Shown in pieces: positions 35,122 to 42,900 of a DNA stretch of 64,000 nucleotides. Every line of letters starts with the position of its first letter. The first letter of the stretch is position 1. Below the pieces are notes generated by a model. That model was given only the letters and a program-made list of their open reading frames with translations, was not told where the DNA came from and ran no database searches. The position numbers were made by a program, and so were the translations under genes. The stretch is taken from assembly GCA_959022495.1 (NCBI GenBank), contig CAUEYX010000008.1:1-64000 (forward strand), given 5' to 3'. Source of the stretch: an uncultured Lachnospiraceae bacterium (GTDB lineage Bacteria; Bacillota; Clostridia; Lachnospirales; Lachnospiraceae).

Positions 35122-36405
35122 TTACACAGCTTCCAGTGCCTGCTCCAAATCCCAGAGAATATCATCAATATGTTCTGTACCGATGGATACCCTCACTGTG
35201 TTTGGACGTATTCCGGAATTTTCCAGCTCTTCCGCTGTCATCTGAGAATGAGTCGTGCTGGCCGGATGGATGACAAGGGATTTCACATCCGCCACATTGG
35301 CCAGCAGAGAAAATATCTCAAGATGGTCAATAAAACGCATGGTATCCTCCTGTGTCCCCTTAATCTCGAATGTAAAAATCGAAGCCCCGCCCTTGGGGAA
35401 ATATTTCTGGTACAGGTCATGGTACGGGCTGTCAATAACGGAGGGATGATTCACCTTCGCGACCTTCGGGTGCCCTGCCAAGAATTCTGCTACTTTCTTT
35501 GTATTTTCAATGTGCCGCTCCACACGGAGAGAAAGCGTTTCCAGCCCTTGGAGAAAAAGGAATGCATGAAGCGGTGCCACAGCCGCCCCCATATCCCTCA
35601 ATAACACAGCCCGGATTCTTGTCACAAAAGCCGCCGGTCCGGCTGCCTGTAAAAAGGAGACTCCGTGATAGCTCGGGTCCGGCTCCGTAATCTGGGGATA
35701 TCTCCCATACGATTTCCAGTCGGTCTTTCCGCTCTCAATGATCACACCGCCAAGCGCGGTACCATGGCCTCCGATAAACTTTGTTGCGGAATGTACTACG
35801 ATATCCGCTCCATACTCGAACGGGCGGAACAGATAGGGCGTGGCAAATGTATTATCCACTACCAGCGCGATCCCGTGCGCATGAGCAGTGTCTGCAATCT
35901 TTCGGATATCCGCAAGATTTGCATTGGGATTGCCGATAGACTCGATAAAAACCGCCTTTGTATTATCTCGAATTGCTGTTTCCAGGCTGCCCTCCTCATC
36001 CGGATCGATAAACGAAGCCGTAATTCCCTGGGTAGGCAGAGTATGTTCAAGCAGATTATAAGAGCCTCCGTAAATGTATTTTGAAGCAACGATATGATCG
36101 CCTGCTTTCGCCAGATTCTGTAATGCATAAGTGATCGCCGCTGCCCCGGAAGCCACCGCCAGAGCCGCGCTTCCACTTTCCAGCGCGGCAATGCGTGTCT
36201 CAAATACCTCCTGGGTGGGATTGGTCAGCCTGCCGTAAATATTTCCCGCATCGGCAAGGCTGAACCGGTCTGCCGCATGACGGCAGTCGCGGAATACATA
36301 CGACGTGGTCTGGTAGATCGGAACCGCCCTGGCGTCTGTCGCCGGATCTGGAGTTTCCTGCCCTGAATGTAACTGTAATGTCTCAAATTTAAAGTCTCTT
36401 TTCAT
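35122..36405 (-). CDS. metY: O-acetylhomoserine sulfhydrylase (Cys/Met metabolism PLP enzyme)
   Basis: About 427 residues, PLP fold type I. It adds sulfide (or methanethiol) to O-acetylhomoserine to give homocysteine (or methionine), and some members also use O-acetylserine. Motifs: ETLQLHSGQETPDPATDARAVPIYQTTS in parts at the start, YGRLTNPTQEVFE, the PLP lysine in VHSATKFIGGHGTALGG, and the C-terminal SLVIHPASTTHSQM. I place the start at 36405 (MKRDFKFETLQ), with GGAAGG 8 bases ahead, not at 36432. It lies between an Rrf2 repressor gene and cysK. The exact sulfur substrate cannot be told from sequence. Confidence 0.92.
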   Translation of the reverse strand: MKRDFKFETLQLHSGQETPDPATDARAVPIYQTTSYVFRDCRHAADRFSLADAGNIYGRLTNPTQEVFETRIAALESGSAALAVASGAAAITYALQNLAKAGDHIVASKYIYGGSYNLLEHTLPTQGITASFIDPDEEGSLETAIRDNTKAVFIESIGNPNANLADIRKIADTAHAHGIALVVDNTFATPYLFRPFEYGADIVVHSATKFIGGHGTALGGVIIESGKTDWKSYGRYPQITEPDPSYHGVSFLQAAGPAAFVTRIRAVLLRDMGAAVAPLHAFLFLQGLETLSLRVERHIENTKKVAEFLAGHPKVAKVNHPSVIDSPYHDLYQKYFPKGGASIFTFEIKGTQEDTMRFIDHLEIFSLLANVADVKSLVIHPASTTHSQMTAEELENSGIRPNTVRVSIGTEHIDDILWDLEQALEAV

Positions 36406-36466
36406 AAATATGCCCTTCCTTTCCTCTGCCATTTCCGGACCCGTCTGCGCGTCCTCGGTCTTTTTG

Positions 36467-36904
36467 TCAGATATAATACATCATCATGTCTTTCTCAAGT
36501 GTTCTGCGGTAGTCTCTGACAAGACTGCCAAGTGTTCTCTCCTCAAGGTACTGGTTTACCTTTCTGTCTATCTCATCCCAGAGAAGCCTGCTCAGAGAAG
36601 CCTGCACTGGATCTGTCTCCTCTCCATCCCTTTCAATAATGGAGAATTCACCTTCAAGTGCTTTTAAAATCTCTTTTACCGTAATCTCGTCTGCGTCTCG
36701 GGCCAGCTTATATCCTCCGTTCGGACCTTTTACTCCAATAACAATCCCCGCCCTGCGCAGCATTCCAAACACCTGTTCCAGATAATTCAGCGACAGTTTC
36801 TGCCGCTGCGCGGTCTGAGAGAGAGACACAGCTTCTCCCTGACCATTCGCCGCAAGATCTACTAAGGCTCTCAACCCGTATCTCCCCTTTGTAGACAGCT
36901 TCAT
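36467..36904 (-). CDS. Rrf2-family regulator, CymR-like (no Fe-S cysteines)
   Basis: A 145-residue winged-helix regulator starting MKLSTKGRYGLRALVDLA at 36904 (SD GGAGGTG, 8 bases ahead). It lacks the three clustered cysteines of IscR/NsrR, as does CymR, the cysteine-metabolism repressor of Firmicutes that acts in complex with CysK. It is the first gene of an operon with metY and cysK, which fits that role. The promoter just upstream has TTGACA and TATAAC boxes. CymR function is inferred from context and cysteine absence. Confidence 0.88.
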   Translation of the reverse strand: MKLSTKGRYGLRALVDLAANGQGEAVSLSQTAQRQKLSLNYLEQVFGMLRRAGIVIGVKGPNGGYKLARDADEITVKEILKALEGEFSIIERDGEETDPVQASLSRLLWDEIDRKVNQYLEERTLGSLVRDYRRTLEKDMMMYYI

Positions 36905-36956
36905 CCTTTCACCACCTCCCAATTCCTACTTTTCCGATATGTATTATATGGTTTAT

Positions 36957-36985
36957 GTTATATCAGCTAATTCCCACCTTGTCAA
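36957..36985 (-). promoter_or_regulatory. Promoter of the Rrf2-metY-cysK operon
   Basis: Minus strand TTGACA (36985-36980), 17 bases, TATAAC (36962-36957). The -35 box lies only 5 bases from the end of the deleted repeat element C. A loose dyad GATAT...ATATC overlaps the -10 and could be an operator (weak). Confidence 0.8.
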
Positions 36986-36990
36986 TATAA

Positions 36991-37143
36991 AATATGAATT
37001 TTCCTGGGAGACTCATAATGGTTGATGGAAAATCATGGAACGGAACCTGATCCGTCCCGCCCCTCTTCACGAATACGCCTTTAAATAATCCTGCTGTTTT
37101 CGGACGACCTTTTCAAAATCGTCTCCCTCCGCAAATCCAAATT
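36991..37143. repeat. Multi-hairpin intergenic element, copy C (internally deleted)
   Basis: About 153 bases. Read on the minus strand it begins AATTTGGATTTGCGG, continues TCCGAAAACAGCAGGATTAT, GAAGAGGGGCGGGACGG and CAGGTTCCGTTCCATGATTT as in the left part of copies A and B, then jumps to CATCAACCATTATGAGTCTC, which in copy B belongs to the right end (57040-57057). The junction falls at a short GATTT repeat present at both places, so an internal deletion between direct repeats is likely. Its first 60 bases are translated as the C-terminus of the neighbouring Rrf2 gene. Confidence 0.85.
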
Positions 37144-37554
37144 CAGCGCCTCCTTGACAATATCTCCGATGGTTATTTCTCCCGCCGTATCTTTTATGAT
37201 CTCCCACATATCCGCCCACACTTCCCGGGTCGGACATTGTCCGCACGCAATGCCGCAGTCCGTCTCCCTGGTCAGGCATTCCACAGGTGCCAGTTCTCCC
37301 TCTGACGCCTTGAGGACCTCCAAAATGGTTATGTCGTCCGCCTCCCTGGAAAGGCAGTATCCGCCGAAGGCGCCGCGGGCGCTGGATACGATTCCTGCAC
37401 TGCAGAGCATTTTCACAATCCGCTCCAAATACTTCTCTGACAATTCCCTCCGCCGGGCTATATTTTTCAAGCTCTCCCTGTGGTCCCGCTCCGAATGCAT
37501 GGCAAGATCCACTACAATTTCCAGCGCATATTTCCCCTTTGTAGATATTTTCAT
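37081..37554 (-). CDS. Rrf2-family regulator with Fe-S-type cysteines
   Basis: A 157-residue regulator starting MKISTKGKYALEIVVDLA (37554). Unlike its neighbour it carries clustered cysteines in ECLTRETDCGIACGQCPT, a pattern of Fe-S-binding Rrf2 proteins (IscR, NsrR, RsrR), so it may sense iron-sulfur status, nitric oxide or redox state (inference). Residues 138-157 (starting NLDLRRETIL) and the TAA stop are encoded inside repeat element C, which has replaced the original end of the gene. The rest is full length for the family, so it is probably functional. It is divergent from the cold-shock gene. Confidence 0.85.
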   Translation of the reverse strand: MKISTKGKYALEIVVDLAMHSERDHRESLKNIARRRELSEKYLERIVKMLCSAGIVSSARGAFGGYCLSREADDITILEVLKASEGELAPVECLTRETDCGIACGQCPTREVWADMWEIIKDTAGEITIGDIVKEALNLDLRRETILKRSSENSRII

Positions 37555-37664
37555 GCTCTTCCCTCACTTCAAACGATATTCTGATCTCATTTTAATGGAC
37601 CGCCGCAGTAAATACAAGCGTCCGCCATCTTTTGTATAATTTTATGTAACGCCCCAGAAATCCG

Positions 37665-37693
37665 TTGACTTTTATTGTTAAACATGCTACACT
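37665..37693 (+). promoter_or_regulatory. Promoter of the cold-shock gene
   Basis: TTGACT (37665-37670), 17 bases, TACACT (37688-37693). The transcript would have a leader of about 65 bases with a small CTCGCGGGGAG hairpin, in keeping with cold-shock mRNAs. Confidence 0.7.
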
Positions 37694-37764
37694 GAGCCAG
37701 TATTGTTCCTCGCGGGGAGCGGTACGGAAACTTATTTATTTTTTCTTAAATGGAGGGCAACACA

Positions 37765-37962
37765 ATGACAGGTACAGTGAAATGGTTTAACAACCAGAAA
37801 GGCTATGGATTCATTTCCGATTCTGAGGGCAATGACATTTTTGTTCACTACTCAGGCCTTGTAATGGATGGATTCAAAACTCTGGAGGAAGGCCAGGCTG
37901 TCGAATTTGAAGTGACAGAAGGCGCAAAAGGACCGCAGGCAACAAATGTAGTAAAACTTTAA
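37765..37962 (+). CDS. Cold-shock protein (CspA family)
   Basis: A 65-residue single-stranded nucleic-acid-binding OB-fold protein, MTGTVKWFNNQKGYGF..., with RNP1 KGYGFI and RNP2 DIFVHY. It acts as an RNA chaperone. The ATG at 37750 is part of the ribosome-binding site (ATGGAGGGCAACACA), so the true start is 37765. It has its own promoter and a strong terminator about 80 bases downstream. Confidence 0.95.
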   Translation: MTGTVKWFNNQKGYGFISDSEGNDIFVHYSGLVMDGFKTLEEGQAVEFEVTEGAKGPQATNVVKL

Positions 37963-38039
37963 TCAGATTTTTTAATGTACCTTTTAATATATAAACAGAC
38001 TTGATTTATTATTAAAAAGCAATACAGAGAAATGAGATT

Positions 38040-38082
38040 AGCAGAGACGGCATGGCTTTGGGCCATGCCGTCTGCTGTTTTC
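38040..38082 (+). terminator. Terminator of the cold-shock gene
   Basis: AGCAGAGACGGCATGGC (38040-38056) and GCCATGCCGTCTGCT (38062-38076) form a very strong stem with a short loop, followed by GTTTTCTG. Confidence 0.85.
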
Positions 38083-38151
38083 TGACTGCTGCAGCTCCTG
38101 CTGACCGTATTCATTATATTTCTCCGATGATATATATGGCAGGATCAGCGT

Positions 38152-38192
38152 AAAACAGCGGGTACCCGGCTTTTCATCCCGGATACCCGCTG
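38152..38192 (-). terminator. Terminator of the paaK-ior-ACT operon
   Basis: AAAACAGCGGGTACCCGG and CCGGATACCCGCTG form a stem that, read on the minus strand, is followed by TTTTACG. It lies about 25 bases past the last ACT-domain gene. Confidence 0.8.
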
Positions 38193-38214
38193 TATAATAA
38201 TCCTATTATATTGA

Positions 38215-38664
38215 TCACATCGTACTCTTAATATTGGAAACGTATGCTTCAGACGCTTCCCACACATCGAAACCGCTTCCTCTCAAAATATCCACTACTC
38301 TTGCGGGATCATCACATTTCAGGACCGCGGACGCATCCTCCCCGTTGGCGAACGCGTACATATACTCAATGTTCACTTCGCCGTCCACGATCTGATGCAT
38401 GGCGCGGCTTAAAGAACCTGTTTCATGGGGCACCCTCAGCGCAACCACATCTGTGAGCATTGCAGTAATCCCGTTTTCTTTCAGGACCGCTTTGCCCTTG
38501 TTCGGGTCAGATACGATCATACGGAGCATTCCGTATTCCGTTGTGTCAGCCAGGCTGAGCGCAACGATATTCACGTCACTTCCTGCAAGGACCGAGAGTA
38601 CTTCATCAAGCCGTCCCTCTCTGTTCTCCAGAAATACCGATAACTGTTGAATCGTGATTCCCAT
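38215..38664 (-). CDS. Tandem ACT-domain protein (first of two)
   Basis: A 149-residue protein of two ACT domains (about 1-70 and 72-142) with no enzyme domain, the COG4747 type. It begins MGITIQQLSVFLENREGRLDEVLSVL, with the typical ligand-binding loop ENREGRL. ACT domains bind amino acids or related small acids. Because it is the last gene of an operon for aryl-acid activation and 2-oxoacid oxidoreduction, binding of an aromatic amino acid or arylacetate is plausible (inference). SD GGGAGGTAGAAGAT. A second protein of the same type lies two genes upstream. Confidence 0.85.
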   Translation of the reverse strand: MGITIQQLSVFLENREGRLDEVLSVLAGSDVNIVALSLADTTEYGMLRMIVSDPNKGKAVLKENGITAMLTDVVALRVPHETGSLSRAMHQIVDGEVNIEYMYAFANGEDASAVLKCDDPARVVDILRGSGFDVWEASEAYVSNIKSTM

Positions 38665-38685
38665 ATCTTCTACCTCCCTCTTTTC

Positions 38686-40017
38686 TTACAGATTCCTGTT
38701 GTCGATCACACGGACAGCCTTGCCCTCACTTCTCTGGATCGACTTCGGCTCAACAAGTTTCACTCTGACAGATACGCCCAGCGCCGTCTTCAGCGCTGCC
38801 GCGATCTTATTTCTCAGCGCATCCAGTTTGCGGATCTCATCAGAGAATACACTTTCATCTACTTCTACCATGACCGTCAGGACATCCAGATTGTCTTCTC
38901 TGTCCACAATCATCAGGTAGTGGGGCGCCACCACGCCGCCCATGGAAAGAAGCGCTGTCTCAACCTGGGTCGGGAATACATTGACCCCGCGGATAACCTT
39001 CATGTCGTCTGTTCTTCCCGTGAACTTCGAGATCCTGGGGAGTGTTCTTCCACACTCACATGTGCTGTGGTCAATGCTGGTCAGGTCTTTAGTGCGGTAG
39101 CGGATCAGCGGCATTGCCTCTTTTGCGAGTGTTGTAAATACAAGCTCACCTGTCTCTCCGTCGGCGCATGCTTCATGAGTCGCCGGATTTAATACCTCCG
39201 GATAGAAATAATCCGCATGGACGTGGAGACCCGCCTTGTGGATGCAGTCCTGCGCCACGCCCGGACCTGTGATCTCGCACAGTCCATAGATATCAAAACA
39301 ATTGATATGCAGGATGCTCTCAATCTTCCTGCGCATTTCCTCTGTCCACGGCTCTGCCCCGTGGATACCTGCTTTTAACTTCATATGGTCAACCAGTCCT
39401 GCCTCCTGGATGGACTCCGCCAGGTAGAGGGCATAAGAAGGCGTACATGCGAAAGCCGTTGCTCCCAGATCTTCCATACACATCATCTGGCGTTTTGTAT
39501 TTCCTGCTGACATGGGGATTGCCATGGCGCCCAGCGCCTTCGCGCCGTAATCCAGTCCCAGGCCTCCCGTGAAGAGCCCATAGCCGTAGCATACATGGAT
39601 GATATCCTCATCCGTAAGTCCCGCCATGGTCAGGCCTCTTGCCACACATTCTCCCCACACATCAACATCCTTCTGCGAATACGGAGCAATGGTCAGTTTT
39701 CCCGTCGTACCGGAAGTGCCCTGTACCCGCACTACGTCCTTTTTGGGAATTGCCAGAAGTCCGAAAGGATAGTTGTCCCTTAAATCTTCCTTTGTCGTGA
39801 ATGGAAGTTTCTCGATGTCTTCGATGGACTTGATATCCCCGGGCTCTACGCCTTTCTGCTGCATTTTTCTCCGATAGAACGGCACATTGTCATACACCCT
39901 TTTTACCACGTCCACAAGACGCTCACTCTGCAGGGCTGCCATCTCATCCCTGCTCATACACTCAATCTTCGGATCACGAATCCGTTCTACCCAGTTTTCT
40001 AATGATACTGCCGCCAT
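38686..40017 (-). CDS. paaK: Phenylacetate-CoA ligase family protein (first of two)
   Basis: A 443-residue AMP-forming ligase of the PaaK branch. It has the N-terminal ERIRDPKIECMSRDEM region, the ATP-binding loop QGTSGTTGKLTI (about residue 93), DIYGLCEITGPGVAQDC, and the C-terminal GRTDDMKVIRGVNVFPTQVE hinge. The family joins phenylacetate, hydroxyphenylacetate or indoleacetate to CoA. SD GGAGAAACAAAA. It lies between two ACT-domain genes in an operon with iorAB and a second ligase, so a role in aryl-acetate salvage or arylpyruvate breakdown is likely. It differs widely from the second copy, so the two may prefer different aryl groups (inference). Confidence 0.9.
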   Translation of the reverse strand: MAAVSLENWVERIRDPKIECMSRDEMAALQSERLVDVVKRVYDNVPFYRRKMQQKGVEPGDIKSIEDIEKLPFTTKEDLRDNYPFGLLAIPKKDVVRVQGTSGTTGKLTIAPYSQKDVDVWGECVARGLTMAGLTDEDIIHVCYGYGLFTGGLGLDYGAKALGAMAIPMSAGNTKRQMMCMEDLGATAFACTPSYALYLAESIQEAGLVDHMKLKAGIHGAEPWTEEMRRKIESILHINCFDIYGLCEITGPGVAQDCIHKAGLHVHADYFYPEVLNPATHEACADGETGELVFTTLAKEAMPLIRYRTKDLTSIDHSTCECGRTLPRISKFTGRTDDMKVIRGVNVFPTQVETALLSMGGVVAPHYLMIVDREDNLDVLTVMVEVDESVFSDEIRKLDALRNKIAAALKTALGVSVRVKLVEPKSIQRSEGKAVRVIDNRNL

Positions 40018-40053
40018 TTTTGTTTCTCCTTTAATGTTCTTATAATTGTTCTT

Positions 40054-40473
40054 TTATAATTCCTCTTCTCCGATGAGCTTCACATCTGCAGCTCTTAAGA
40101 CTTTTTCTGCTTTGTCAAAATCGTCGGTATGAAATACCATGACAGGAGCTTTTCCTTCGCGGATCACAAAAGAATAAATATAATTCACATTGATCTGACC
40201 TTCTGCGAGGATCGAGAGCATCTGGTTTAAATTGCCCTTTTCGTCTTTGAGTTCCGCGCCCATTACGTCGCTTACCCGGGTCACGAATCCTCTCCTGGTC
40301 AGACTCTCCTTTGCCCGGACCGGATCATCCACCACGAGACGCATGATCCCGAACTCCGGCGTATCAAAAGTTGAGATCGCACGGATGTTGACATGTCCTT
40401 CCGTAAGAACAGAAGTCACATTCATCATGCTTCCCGGCTGATTTTCCACAAATACTGATATCTGCCTGATCAT
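40054..40473 (-). CDS. Tandem ACT-domain protein (second of two)
   Basis: A 139-residue two-ACT-domain protein, start MIRQISVFVENQPGSMMNVTSVL in the same style as the other ACT protein of the operon. I choose the ATG at 40473, since the longer frame needs a GTG with no spaced SD. Both domains have the ENxPG loop or its relic. It sits between iorB and the first ligase. It is probably a ligand sensor or allosteric partner of the ligases; no DNA-binding part is present. Confidence 0.85.
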   Translation of the reverse strand: MIRQISVFVENQPGSMMNVTSVLTEGHVNIRAISTFDTPEFGIMRLVVDDPVRAKESLTRRGFVTRVSDVMGAELKDEKGNLNQMLSILAEGQINVNYIYSFVIREGKAPVMVFHTDDFDKAEKVLRAADVKLIGEEEL

Positions 40474-40575
40474 TACTATCACCGCCCTTCTATAGAAACT
40501 TTTTCTTTAAACTCATCCTGCGCAAGAGCACTGTACTGTCTCTCTCCCCGCAAAATGCCGGCTGCGCCGATGTAT

Positions 40576-41151
40576 TTACTGTGTGATGCCGTATCCCACG
40601 TCAAATGCTTTCTTATTGATCTCGACGGTCTTCGGCGGAACGGTCTTCTCGATCACCTCATACCACTGCTCTTTCGTAAAGTCCATATGCTGTGCCGCGA
40701 TGCCGAGCACAATCATATTGAATACTTTCGGGTTCCCCAGCTTCCTGGATTCTTCTGTGGCATCCACCTTGTAGACCGTGTACTCCTTCTCAAGGTCTTC
40801 TAGGATATGTTCCGGGTACTGCGCCGCCCCGATGACCACCGGCATGGGGTCGATGCGCCAGTCATTGACGATGAGCACGCCGTCTTTCTTGAGGAAATGC
40901 GCATATCTGAGCGCTTCCAGCCTCTCAAAGGCAATGATGACATCCGCCTGTCCCTCTTCTACGATCGGTTCTGCCACCTTATCTCCGTAACGGACAAATG
41001 TGACGACACTTCCGCCTCTCTGCGCCATGCCGTGGACCTCTGAAAGCTTCACGTCATAGCCTCCCGCTATGGTCAGTCCGCCAAGGACGCGGCTTGTCAG
41101 AAGGGTTCCCTGACCGCCCACTCCGACGATCATGATATTTTTTACTGCCAT
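40576..41151 (-). CDS. iorB: Indolepyruvate:ferredoxin oxidoreductase, beta subunit
   Basis: A 191-residue subunit corresponding to the gamma-type domain of 2-oxoacid:ferredoxin oxidoreductases. Motifs are VGVGGQGTLLTSRVLGG at the start and KLSEVHGMAQRGGSVVTFVRYG. With IorA it interconverts arylpyruvates (indole-, phenyl-, hydroxyphenylpyruvate) with aryl-acetyl-CoA and CO2 using ferredoxin. It follows iorA by two bases, so the two are translationally coupled. Confidence 0.95.
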   Translation of the reverse strand: MAVKNIMIVGVGGQGTLLTSRVLGGLTIAGGYDVKLSEVHGMAQRGGSVVTFVRYGDKVAEPIVEEGQADVIIAFERLEALRYAHFLKKDGVLIVNDWRIDPMPVVIGAAQYPEHILEDLEKEYTVYKVDATEESRKLGNPKVFNMIVLGIAAQHMDFTKEQWYEVIEKTVPPKTVEINKKAFDVGYGITQ

Positions 41152-41153
41152 AT

Positions 41154-42899
41154 CTATTCCCCCTCCCTTACAAGCTCGATGGCGTCAAATTTACACAAAT
41201 CCTTACACAGACCGCATCCGGTACACATGGTATCGTCGATATGGATCGTACCGTCCAGATTCTTTGTCATAGCCGGACATCCCGGCTTCATGCACATACC
41301 GCACTTCTTACATTTCTCCGCGTGCGCAGTGTAGAGCGGTTTCTTCCTCTTATCCAGAAGGACACAGGGCGTTTTTGTGATGATGACGGAGATCTCGTCC
41401 TTCGCCGCCTCTTCTTTGACTGTCTTCTCAAGAAGCGCGGTATCCAGAGCATTCACCTCTGTCACATTCTTCACGCCGATGGCGCGGCACAGTGCCTGGA
41501 TATTGATAGCGTAAGTCGGATCGCCCTGAAGTGTCTTTCCGGTTGCGGAATGATCCTGGTGTCCGGTCATTCCTGTGGTAGAGTTATCCATAATGATGAC
41601 CGTGCCTGTCGCCTTGTTATATACCATGTTCATCAGAGAGTTCACACCGGTGTGCATGAAAGTAGAATCTCCGATCACTGCCACCCAGTTCTTTATGTAA
41701 TCCTTGCCCTTTGCCTTCTCCATGCCGTGGAGGGTGGATATGCTGGAGCCCATGCACATGGTGGTGTCAATGACACTTAAAGGCGCAACCGCTCCCAGCG
41801 TATAGCATCCGATATCGCCCGCCGCGTGCATCTTCAGCTTATTGAGCACATAGAAGACACTTCTGTGCGGACATCCCGGACAGAGGATGGGCGGTCTTCC
41901 CGGAGCCTTTGCCGGCTCTTTTAAATCAAGCTCTTCTTTTAAGATGGCTGTTCTCAGCATGTTGGCGCTGTACTCGCCCTGAACGGTAAAGATCTCTTTT
42001 CCGACTGCCTTAATGCCCCAGGACTTTACCTGCTCCTCAATCACCGGATCTAACTCTTCTACAATATATAAAGTATCCACCTTGGAAGCAAAATCTTCGA
42101 TCAGTTTTCTCGGAAGGGGATTGACCATTCCAAGTTTCAGAACGGATGCCTCCGGCAGAGCTTCTTTCACATACTGATACGGGATGCCGCTTGTAATGAC
42201 GCCGATCTTCGTATCATTCATCTCCACTTTATTGATCGGAAGTGTATTCGCCGCTTCCGCAAGCTCCAGATTGCGCTTCTCGATCTCAATGTGGCGGAGC
42301 TTCGCGTTACCCGGCATCATGACATTCTTCGGGATATTCTTCTCGTAAGGCTTATCCTCCGGTGTCACGCGCTCGCATAATTCTACCAGTCCCTGGGAGT
42401 GTGCAAGCCTGGTTGTTGTACGGAAGATGAACGGACGGTCGAACTGCTCGCTTAAGTCAAATGCCGCCTTGAAGAAGTCCTTTGCCTCCGCGCTGTCTGA
42501 CGGCTCAATCACCGGGACCTGCGCCGCTCTCGCCACCATTCTTGTATCCTGCTCGTTCTGGGAGCTGTACAGTCCCGGATCGTCCGCGACGACAATGACC
42601 AGACCGCCGTTCACTCCCATGTACGACACGGAGTAAAGCGGGTCCGCCGCCACATTTAATCCCACATGCTTCATACAAGCCATGGCGCGTGTCCCCGCCA
42701 GGCTGGCGCCTACAGCCACCTCTGTCGCCACCTTCTCATTGGGCGCCCACTCTTCATACACATCATCCTTATACTGTACAAGGTATTCGCTTATCTCTGT
42801 GCTGGGTGTCCCCGGATATGCGGAGGAGACTTTCACTCCCGCCTCATACGCGCCGCGGGCGATCGCCTCATTGCCCAGCATGATCACTCTCTCTGCCAT
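41154..42899 (-). CDS. iorA: Indolepyruvate:ferredoxin oxidoreductase, alpha subunit
   Basis: The large TPP and Fe-S subunit of about 581 residues. Parts: N-terminal pyrimidine-binding domain (LGNEAIARGAYEAGVKVSSAYPGTPSTEI in parts), TPP domain with GDIGCYTLG and VIGDSTFMHTGVNSLMNMVYN, and a C-terminal ferredoxin domain with CKKCGMC and CTGCGLCKDLC cluster motifs. Oxidative direction: arylpyruvate + CoA to aryl-acetyl-CoA; the reverse makes arylpyruvates for amino acid synthesis. I place the start at 42899 (MAERVIML), overlapping the stop codon region of the upstream ligase (GTAAAATGG), since Met at 42911 is too close to the SD AAAGG. Confidence 0.95.
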   Translation of the reverse strand: MAERVIMLGNEAIARGAYEAGVKVSSAYPGTPSTEISEYLVQYKDDVYEEWAPNEKVATEVAVGASLAGTRAMACMKHVGLNVAADPLYSVSYMGVNGGLVIVVADDPGLYSSQNEQDTRMVARAAQVPVIEPSDSAEAKDFFKAAFDLSEQFDRPFIFRTTTRLAHSQGLVELCERVTPEDKPYEKNIPKNVMMPGNAKLRHIEIEKRNLELAEAANTLPINKVEMNDTKIGVITSGIPYQYVKEALPEASVLKLGMVNPLPRKLIEDFASKVDTLYIVEELDPVIEEQVKSWGIKAVGKEIFTVQGEYSANMLRTAILKEELDLKEPAKAPGRPPILCPGCPHRSVFYVLNKLKMHAAGDIGCYTLGAVAPLSVIDTTMCMGSSISTLHGMEKAKGKDYIKNWVAVIGDSTFMHTGVNSLMNMVYNKATGTVIIMDNSTTGMTGHQDHSATGKTLQGDPTYAINIQALCRAIGVKNVTEVNALDTALLEKTVKEEAAKDEISVIITKTPCVLLDKRKKPLYTAHAEKCKKCGMCMKPGCPAMTKNLDGTIHIDDTMCTGCGLCKDLCKFDAIELVREGE

Positions 42900-42900
42900 T

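Noticed and set aside
37067..37567. 166-codon minus-strand frame overlapping the second Rrf2 gene
   Set aside because: It is a shifted frame of the Rrf2 gene. The 37081-37554 frame has the family signature MKISTKGKYALEIVVDLA and the conserved cysteines.
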